Source: Nyssa sinensis (taxonomy: Eukaryota > Streptophyta > Magnoliopsida > Cornales > Nyssaceae). Taken from it: a stretch of 64,000 nucleotides of DNA. Made by a program: the position numbers and the translations under genes. Location of the stretch: NCBI GenBank assembly GCA_008638375.1, contig CM018041.1, positions 10,904,846 to 10,968,845 on the forward strand, in the 5' to 3' direction. How positions within the stretch are numbered: position 1 is the first letter of the stretch; every line of letters starts with the position of its first letter. Below the pieces are notes generated by a model. The model saw only the letters and a list, made by a program, of their open reading frames with translations, was not told the DNA's origin and searched no databases. Of this stretch, positions 56,041-64,000 are shown one piece after another.

Positions 56041-59000
56041 TCCTTGAGTGCTCAGATTGCTCAGCTCCAGCACCTTGTGTCTTTTGCCACCCAATCTTCT
56101 GCTTCTGCTTCTACCTCTGCTCTATCTCTTCATTCAGGTTTGCTTGGGTCTTCCTCAGGTATCTCTCCCATAGTCTGGATTTTTTATTTTGGTGCTTCAC
56201 ATCATATTACTCCCTATCTTTCTTTATTACACAACTGTATCCCACATCTCTCTCCCATTATTGTTATTACTGCCAATGGATCTCGCATGCTTGTCTTATC
56301 CATTGGTTCTGAATTACCCTCAAACAAATCTGCAGTGACAATTCCTTCTGTTCTTATGTTCCGTATTTATCAGTTAGTCTCATTTCCATTAGTCAACTTG
56401 ATGCCTTTGGTTTTGATGTCCTTTTTTCTTCTTCTGTCTGTACTGTGCAAGATCGGTTGTCCAAAAAGCAGATTGGGACCGGGTGTAGAGTTGGGAATTT
56501 GTATGTGGTGGACAGTTTACATCTTCCGTCTACTACTTCTTCATCTGCTCTTTCTTCTTTTCAGTTAGACTCTCAGTCTAGTCAGTTTTACTTATGGCAT
56601 TCGCGGTTAGGTCATTTGTCTGTTGATCGTTTACGATCTTTAGTTTAGTTTGGTCTTTTGGGTAAAGTTTCACTTAGTGAGCTTATTGAGTGTCGCGATT
56701 GTAAACTTGCTAAAATGACAACTTTACCATTTAATAAAAGTACTTCAATGTCTCATACCCCTTTCTCTTTAGTTCACTGTGATGTCTGAGGACCTTCTCC
56801 TATTTCTACCAAAAGTGGCTCTGCTTATTATGTTTCTTTTGTTGGTGACTGTACTTGTTATACTTGGATTTTTCTTATGAAACATAAGTCTGAGTTCTAC
56901 CAAATTTACCGTGATTTTCAGTCTATGATTTCCACTCAGTTTGGGTGTGTTATCAAAGTATTCCGGTCTGACTTGGGTGGGGAGTGCTTTAAAATAGAAC
57001 TCTGTGACTACATAGCTTCATTAGGTACTATTCATCAATCTTCTTATGCCGATATTCCTGCACAAAATGGTAGGGTTGAGCATAAACACCGTCATCTTTT
57101 TGACACTACGCGATCTCTTCTTCTTTCTCCTTCTGTTCCAGCACCTTTTTGGGGTGAAGCTGTTCTTACTGCTACATTTCTTCTAAACTGAATGCCTACT
57201 CTTCTTCTTTCTGGTCATTCTCCTTACGAAGCTCTGTATTCTGAGGTACCTAATTACTCTATTCTTCGTGTTTTTGGGTGTGCTTGCTTTGTTCTCCTCT
57301 CTCAGAAAGCTAGAACCAAATTGAGTGCCAGGTCTGTTCTCTGTATCTTCTCAGGGTACAGTTCAACCCAGAAAGGTTATCGTTGCTATGATCCTACTTC
57401 TTATCGCCTTTATGTCTCTTGGCATGTGGATTTTCTTGAACAATTGGCTTACTTTCAGCTACCTACTACCATTGCTACTGTCTCCAAAAAGGATTTGATT
57501 CGCATTGATCCTTTTCCTTTTGATGTGCCTTCCGATGAGTATATCTCTACAGTCATTACTGAGTCCCTTCCTGAACCCATTGGTTCTGCTGTCCCCTCTG
57601 ATGCCACTAGACCTTCAGTCACTACTGCATCAACTAGTCCCCCACCAGATTTCTCTCTCTCTGTTCCTTCTACTTCTGAAGACACTAATCCTGCTCCCCG
57701 CCAATATCTTCTTCGTCATCGCCAGCCATCGGTAAAATTGCTTGATTTTTCTAACACTTGTTTCTCTCATTCCGATTGTACTTTCTTGTCTGCTATTCAC
57801 TATTTTTCAGAACCACGGTTTTATAAGGAAGCCTGTCAGAATCCTCATTGGGTCCAGGCTATGGTTGCAGAGTTGGATGCCTTACAAAAGACATCCACTT
57901 GGGAGTTAGTGTCTTTGCCTACTGGTAAAAATCTAATTGGATGTAAATGGGTCTTCAAAGTCAAGACAAACTCTGATGGCTATCTTGAGCGTTACAAAGC
58001 TTGACTTGTTGCTAAGGGATTCTCTCAAGAATATAGTATTGACTATGAGGAGACATTTGCCCCTGTTGCCAAAATGACTACTGTCCGTACATTGATCTTC
58101 ATTGCTGCCATTCACTCCTGGCCCCTCTATCAAATGGACGTTAAGAATGCCTTTCTTAAAGACCATCTTACAGAGGAAGTTTATATGCGTCCTCCACCAA
58201 GACTGCCTCATTCTTCTGGTCAGGTGTGTCGCCTTCGTCGTGCTCTTTATGGTTTGAAACAGTCTCCACGAGCTTGGTATGACCGCTTTCAGACAGCTGT
58301 TACTCAGCTAGGTTTTCTTTCAAGTGCTTATGACTCTGTCTTGTTTCTTCTTCCCACCTCTTCTAGTTTTATTGCTTTATTTATTGTATGTGGATGATAT
58401 GATCATCACTGGCTCTGATTCTTCTGCCATCACTCTCATTAAGCAGCATTTGTTTCGCACTTATGAAATGAAGGACTTGGGTCCTTTGCGCTATTTTCTT
58501 GGTATTGAAGTGGACTACTCTCTCAAGGGTTACTTTCTTTCACAGGCTAAGTATGCTAATGAGGTTATTCATCGGGCTGGCTTAACCGATTCTAAGGTTT
58601 CTAACACTCCAATTGAGCTGAATATGAAACTAAATTCTACTAATGGTGTCCCTCTGGATGATCCCACTTTGTATAGGGAACTTGTTGGCTGTTTGGTCTA
58701 CCTCACTATCACTCATCCTGATCTTGCCCATGTTGTCCATCTCATTAGTCAGTTTGTCTCTGCTCCTCGTTCCTCACACTGGGCTGCCTTGGTTTGAATT
58801 CTGCACTATCTTCATGGTACTATCTATCAGGGTTTACTTTTATCTTCTACTTCCTCTTTGAAACTCGTTGCTTATGTTGATTTTGATTGGGCTGGTGATG
58901 TCACTCATCGCAAGTCCACTTTTGGTCTATGCTTGTTTCTTGGTGATTCTCTTATTTCTTGGAAAAGCAAGAAGCAAAGTGTTGTTGCCCGTTCTACTAC

Positions 59001-59330
59001 TGAGGCCGAGTACCATGCTATGGCACATGCCACAGCTGAAATTGTTTGGCTTCGTGGTCTTTTGTCTGATTTGGGTGTTTGTCAGCCTTCTCCCATTCCT
59101 CTCTATTGTGACAACCAAAGTGCTATCCAGATTGCCCACAATATAGTGTTACATGAGCGCACTAAGCATATTGAGATTGATTATCATTTTGTTCGTCACC
59201 ATTTGCAGTTTGGCTCTATCTCCCTTCCATTTGTTTCCTCTGTGCTCCAATTGTTGATTTCTTCGCGAAGACTCACACTGTTGCTCACTTTCGGTTCCTT
59301 CTTGGGAAACTCTCGGTGTTTTTATCCAAA
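56041..59330 (+). pseudogene. pol of Copia element 1 (PR-INT-RT-RH), disrupted
   Basis: Domains in order: protease remnant WIFYFGASHHIT (about 56179), where the catalytic D(S/T)G reads YFG; integrase with WHSRLGHLSVDRLRSL (about 56595), CDCKLAK-like, FRSDLGGECF and PAQNGRVEHKHR; RT with WVQAMVAELDAL, VFKVKTNSDGYLERYKA, TFAPVAKMTTVR, MDVKNAFLKDHL, LYGLKQSPRAWYDRF and the catalytic YVDDMIITG (about 58388); RNase H with YVDFDWAGD, SWKSKKQSVVARSTTEAEYH and YCDNQSAIQIAHN. Stops replace conserved Trp or Arg codons near 56787, 57189, 58002 and 58795, and frames shift near 56350 and 58340. It is dead at protease and by truncation elsewhere. Confidence 0.9.
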
Positions 59331-59352
59331 CCCCCTTGAGTTTGGGGGAAGG

Positions 59353-59515
59353 TGTGAACTATGTGAAATATAGCATATATTTATTGTATTTATTTTAGTT
59401 GAAATACATATATTTATTGTATTTATTTTAGGTGAAATAGTTTTTAGGGTTTAGGATTTTCCTATATATACTCATGTATTGGTTCAACTTATCTATGAAA
59501 AAGACCCACCTTTCA
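59353..59515 (+). repeat. 3' LTR of Copia element 1
   Basis: tgtgaactatgtgaaata to acccacctttca; about 93-95% identical to the 5' LTR apart from a short indel in the internal duplicated segment. Confidence 0.9.
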
Positions 59516-60530
59516 GTTTTTTCCACCAAATCGCCATTGATTTCTTTTTAAGAACACCCAAAACTTCTTTATCACATCACATATGATAGCAAAATGCACT
59601 TGGCAAACGCAAGTTCTCAACAAAGTAATTGTTCAATCAATCTGAGTCAGCTTCAATTTTTATTCAACCACACCGAGAAATATAGATTTCAGAGAGGATG
59701 TGAGCAGGGGTCTGGGAACAGTAAGTTTTTACATGTCTTACTCTTCTGGTCTCTGTCTCTATGGAATTGTCTTTAGAAAGAAATATTTTTGGGTAAACAT
59801 TTAGAGAGAAATAGATTTTAAGAGAGAGAAAAAAAATTAATTTTCTTTATAATTTTGTAACTTGTTTGTATATACCATGTTAGTTTGGATGGACTGTAAA
59901 AACGTATTATGAACTGTAAAAAAGAATGTTTATGAAAATAACATTTTGAAATGAATATTTTTGAAAAAAATATTTATTGACACTTTTTTAAAATATTCAT
60001 TTTAATTTTAAAAATGTTCAAACGAATATTTTGAGAAGTTCAAATAAATATCTATTTATTTCAAAAATTTATTTTAAATGTAAAAAAAAAATGAAGGGTT
60101 TCACCTCCAATCCAAACATGGCGATAACATGATTGAATATCACTTCCAAATTACACACAAGATTACAGAGTAAAATTGTTACAAAACTCATTGCCCAAGT
60201 TGCTATTTAGTAATTGTATTCATAAACAGGTCTCTAAGACCCAACAAGTTAGGTAGAAAATTAGATTGTGGTGACGACTAGATTGGCCCAGTGATTTTTA
60301 TGATTGTAGGAAGGGTGAAGAGATTTTTTATAATGTTTTAGAGAAAGAATTAATAGAGCTTGGAAAATTTTAGAGTGAGAATTTTTTAGAGACCCATATT
60401 GGAGAGAGAAGATATTTAGGAAGATAGAATTTAGGGAGATTTTCTGATTTTGGAAGATATAATTTAAGAGAGAGAGATAGTGTGTGTGTGTGTGTGTGAG
60501 AAGATTGATTTTCGATAAAATTGTGTGAGC
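59516..60530. other. AT-rich intergenic DNA
   Basis: No gene is supported. It contains A/T-rich repeats of the form aaaatattcatttta/aaatatt (59930-60080) and ends in a (GT)n run at about 60479-60500. Confidence 0.55.
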
Positions 60531-61010
60531 CAATTAAACCAAGTTGATATAGTTTTAGTAGGACTTTTAAAGTTGAGTCCTAGTAGTGGTAGGATTTGAT
60601 TTATTTTATCCTAATGGGACTCGGAGTCTTTGTCCTAGTGGGAGTGGTATTATTAATTTAAATAGGATTAGAAGTTCTAATTATATTAGGATTATGCTTT
60701 ATATAATATATATATATATATATATATGTAAGCACGTAAACTTGTTGTGATGCCACAAGTCAAAAGAAACAAGGAAAAGTAGCGGTAGTAGTGGCCGTGA
60801 CGGTTGGATTACAATTGCCCATATTTGGTTTGTTTATATAAAAGCTTTGATTACACGTTATCGAGACAACTCTGTTTTTGATATTTAACTCTAATTCATT
60901 CTGCATCCTTGTTTCATTGTTTTTTCCTTCATTCAAAATCCATCCTTCTGATTATACAGTAAGAATTAATTTATTTCAATAAATATTTGATTGTTTTTGG
61001 GTCCAACAAT

Positions 61011-61024
61011 TGGTATCAGAGCCT
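61011..61024 (+). promoter_or_regulatory. tRNA-Met primer-binding site of Copia element 2
   Basis: tggtatcagagcct, two bases after the inferred LTR end. Confidence 0.85.
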
Positions 61025-61039
61025 GATTTTTTAATTCAT

Positions 61040-61990
61040 GAAGATGTCTTCACTTATTTGTACGATCTACAAATTTGATGAAAAATCTCCTTTTCATATT
61101 TGGGAGAGTTCGATGATGACCTTTTTGGTTCAAGTGGTTTGACGACGAAATTCATTAAGGAAAAGCTTACAGCAGATGCAGATGAGGCAACAAGGCAAGT
61201 ACACTTCAAAACTTTAAATTGTATTCATCAAGTTTTAGATATTTTTGTTCTTAGTAAAATTGCCCACGTTTAGTCTGTGAAACAAGCATGAGATATTCTT
61301 AAAAAAATATACGTTGGTGTTGATTAGATGAAAAAGGCTAGATTACAAAAACTGTATAGAGATTTTGAGTTGTTACAGATAGAAAAATCAGAAACTATTT
61401 CTGATTATTTTTCGCTGACCGCGACACTTGTTAATGAGATGAGAACTAATGGTGAACAAATAGTAAGCCATCAAATAGTTGAAAAAATTCTTCAAAGCTT
61501 GACACAACGGTTTGAATATAAAGTGACAGCTATTAAAGAGTCGGCTAACTTGGAGTCCATGACAGTGGATGAATTACAGGGTTCGTTGACAGTTCATGAA
61601 CAACGCTTGAATGAGAGAACAAAAAATTCAGTAGAGGAAGCTTTACAAGCTCAATTAAATTTAAAGAATGAAAAATGCGAGTCTCAGAATAATGCAGGAT
61701 TTAATCAACGTTTTCAAAGCTACCAGAATAGAGGGCAGAATCACAACAATAGAAGAGGTAGAGGCAATAATGGGCAAAACAGATCTAGTGGAGGAAGAAG
61801 CAGAGGCAACCAATGGTAGAACAATAATCAGTAGCGGAACAATAATTAGTGGCTGAATAATAATTGGCAGCACAAACTAGTCCAAGGAAGGGGGGATGGT
61901 AACAAATCTAATCTACAATCTCATAAATCCAATATTCAATGTTTTAATTGTGACAAGTTTAGGCATAAAAAATCTGATTGCTGATCTAGA
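61040..61990 (+). pseudogene. gag of Copia element 2, disrupted
   Basis: The N-terminal part (from about 61040, MKMSSLICTIYKFDEKSPFH) has stops and a frameshift before 61328. The rest is a clean frame (61328-61819) with LQKLYRDFELLQIEKSETIS, VNEMRTNGEQIVSHQIVEKI and VDELQGSLTVHEQRLNER, then an N/R/G-rich tail. A TAG ends it at 61817, but the match continues to a CCHC knuckle CFNCDKFRHKKSDC at about 61938-61981. Structural protein; not functional as one product. Confidence 0.85.
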
Positions 61991-62039
61991 AGGCCGAATA
62001 ATAAAGATCATCAAGCTAATGTTGCTGAAAATAATCCTG

Positions 62040-64000
62040 GTGGTAATAATGAAGTAGAGACCGTGTTACTGGCTTGTAATGTTATGGATAATGATGTGTA
62101 TTTAGATACTGGCTGTAGTAATCACATGTGTGGTAAGAAAGACATGTTTTCTGATTTAGATGAGTCCATTCAATCAGAGGTAAAGTTTGAAAATAATTCA
62201 AAGATACCTGTGATGGGTAAAGGCAGAATAGCAATCAGATTAAAGAATAGGTCTTACAAGTATATTTCAGATGTGTTTTATGTACCAGGTTTGCAACAAA
62301 ATTTGTTGAGTATGAGGCAACTTTCATAGAGAGGTTATGATATGCGAATCCACCATAGAGTTTTCACAATCAATGATGATCGTATGAGGCTAATAGCAAA
62401 GGTAAACATGACTCTAAATCGTTTATTTCCATTGAGTATTAAATGTGAGAATTTACCTTGCTTTAATTTTTTGATTGATGATGATAATTGGTTATGGCAT
62501 ATGCATTTTAGGCATGTGAATTTTGGCAGTCTTAATTTCCTTGCTAGAAAACATTGTGTTTCTGGTTTGCCTACTATTGATATTCCAACTAAAGTTTGTG
62601 AAACTTGTGTTATGGGAAAGAAACATAGAGATGTTTTTCCTACAGGAAATTCATGGAGAGTCAAAAGGCCTTTGAAGTTGATACACTCAGATTTATGCTC
62701 AATGAAGGTACCTTCTAATGGTGGCAGTAGGTACTTTATTACATTCATTGATGATTTTAGCAGAAAAGCATGAGTTTATTTTTTGCAACATAAATCTGAT
62801 GCTTGTGATACTTTTAAAAAATCAAGGCCTATGTTGAAAAGCGAAGTGGTTTTCAAATTAAAACTTTGAGAACTGATAGAGGTACAGAGTATCTTGTTTG
62901 TGATGATTTTTTGGAGAAACATGGTATTAGGCATCAGTTGATTGCTAGATATACTCCACAGCAAAACGGAGTAGCGGAAAGAAAGAATAGAACTGTTATG
63001 GATATGATTAGATGCATATTGAAATTTAAAAACTTGCTTAAAGGATTTTGGGTTGAAGCGGTTGCTTGTGCTATTTATGTTTTGAATATATGTCCTACTA
63101 GAAGTGTTTCTAACAAAACCCCGCAGGAAGCTTGGAGTAGACAGAAGCCTGTCATTAAACACCTAAGAGTGTTTGGATGCATTGCATATACTCATGTGCC
63201 AGATTATCTTAGAAAGAAACTTGATGATAGAGGTGAAAAATGTATTTTTATTGGTTACAGTCAATTGTCAAAGGCTTACAAGTTGTATAATCCAATAACA
63301 GAGAAGGTAATTATCAGTCGTGATGTGACTTTTGATGAGTAAGGAGTTTAGAATTGGTCTCAAAATGATCAAATCCAGCCACTTTCAATTTTTAATAATG
63401 CAGATCTGTGGATTGAAGTACAGAGTGAGCCTTAGATTAGTGATCCTCCATCTTCAGATGTGTCATCACCTCATATAGAGTCCTCTAGGCGTCCTCAACG
63501 CCAGCGCCACTTGCCTGCTCCCTTACAAAATTATGTTGTTGGTAGTGATAATGAGCCAACTAATGAAGATTTAGTGAATTTTGCTTTATTTGCAGATTGT
63601 GATCCAGTGACTTTTGAAAAAGTCTCTCGTGATGATCATTGGATTAAAGCCATAGATGATGAAATTTATGCAGTTGAGAAGAACAACACATGGCAACTTA
63701 CTACTCTTCTTAGTGGTAAGAAACCAATTGGCGTGAAGTGAGTGTACAAGACAAAGTACAGGCCCAATGGTGAGGTAGATTGTTTTAAAGCAAGATTGGT
63801 GGCTAAGAGTTACAAACAAAAGCCAAGTATTGATTATTTTGAGGTGTTTGCTCCTGTTGCTAGACTTGATACAGTTTGTATATTTGTTTCTCTTGCTACT
63901 CAAAATAATTGGAGAATTTTTCAAATAGATGTTAAATCTGCGTTCTTGAATGGTGTACTTAAAGAAAAAGTTTATGTTGAGCAACCTGTCGGCTATGTGA
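62040..64000 (+). pseudogene. pol of Copia element 2 (PR-INT-RT start), disrupted and truncated by the window
   Basis: Protease with YLDTGCSNHMCGKKDMFSDL (about 62100), catalytic DTG kept; pre-integrase WHMHFRHVNFGSLNFL (about 62495); integrase with LIHSDLCSMKVPSNGGSRYF, FITFIDDFSRKA, RTDRGTEYLVCDDF and YTPQQNGVAERKNRTVMDMI, where the D, D and E catalytic residues are visible; RT start with WIKAIDDEIYAVEKNNTWQL, KARLVAKSYKQKPSIDYFEV, APVARLDTV and FQIDVKSAFLNGVL at the edge. Stops occur near 62327, 62771, 63340, 63433 and 63739, and the frame shifts near 62820. Several stops fall where the family has Trp or Gln. Confidence 0.9.

Larger units (their letters stand above)
54515..59515 (+). mobile_element. 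Ty1/Copia LTR retrotransposon, inactive
   Basis: About 5.0 kb with short LTRs (165 and 163 bp) ending CCTTTCA. The 3' LTR starts TGTGAACTATG; the 5' LTR has the first T changed to C. The target copies are GTTTA (54510-54514) and GTTTT (59516-59520), one mismatch. A tRNA-Met primer site (tggtatcagagcagtgg) abuts the 5' LTR, and a purine tract (gtttgggggaagg) precedes the 3' LTR. Order gag, protease, integrase, RT, RNase H is the Copia order. Many stops interrupt it, mostly of the C-to-T type. Confidence 0.93.
60540..64000 (+). mobile_element. Ty1/Copia LTR retrotransposon (Tork-like), 5' part, cut by the window end
   Basis: The 5' LTR ends at about 61008 (gggtccaaca), followed by a tRNA-Met primer site. 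Its left edge cannot be fixed because the 3' LTR is outside the window; 60540 is a guess from the first TG before the AT-rich U3-like sequence. Gag, protease, integrase and the start of RT follow with several stops and shifts. The sequence character (UBN2-type gag, LDTGCSNHMCG protease, WHMHFRHVN-type GAG-pre-integrase) resembles TNT1/Tork-group elements. Confidence 0.88.

Overview
This is a nuclear window from a flowering plant, most likely a dicot. The evidence is spliced exons, GT-AG introns, plant-only protein families (dirigent, TON1-recruiting-motif-like, F-box, PPR fragments) and LTR retrotransposons primed by initiator tRNA-Met. I cannot name the species. About half of the window is transposable-element sequence; the host genes lie between 33 and 54 kb.

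Layout. 1-4.16 kb: gene-poor DNA ending in a mosaic of three unrelated gene fragments (RRM ribonucleoprotein, UDP-glucose dehydrogenase, PPR), bounded by a 72-bp direct repeat. 4.17-14.35 kb: a decayed Ty3/Gypsy Tat-lineage element with 710-bp LTRs, TSD ATAAG, and an antisense extra gene between integrase and the 3' LTR. 15.67-18.10 kb: an F-box gene cut inside its F-box by a 1.97-kb gag-only LTR element (TR-GAG type, TSD CTTAA). 20.30-31.29 kb: a very young Ty3/Gypsy chromovirus on the minus strand with 2.9-kb LTRs, TSD AACAA, and a polyprotein broken only by one TAG. 31.3-33.6 kb: AT-rich DNA with a remnant LTR. 33.64-42.49 kb: a TRM/LONGIFOLIA-like gene with two frameshifts and a 4.4-kb intron. 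That intron holds a hAT-like MITE and an antisense dirigent pseudogene. 44.78-53.8 kb: an intact dirigent gene (source of the intronic copy), a solo Tat LTR (TSD GAAAT), a second intact dirigent gene, a MITE and a decayed dirigent remnant. 54.5-59.5 kb: a decayed Copia element. About 60.5-64 kb: the 5' part of a second decayed Copia element, cut by the window end.

How the pieces relate. The host locus is a small dirigent (DIR-e-like) cluster next to a cytoskeleton-related TRM-like gene. One 2.33-kb dirigent segment has been copied into the TRM-like intron, and the copy is flanked by a 41-bp direct duplication of intron sequence. The TE record spans many ages: the chromovirus LTRs differ at only a few sites, the TR-GAG LTRs by about 1%, the Tat LTRs by about 3%, and the Copia elements carry many stop codons of the C-to-T deamination type. 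No CRISPR array, tRNA or rRNA gene was seen. Splice sites, frameshift calls and divergence values were read by eye.
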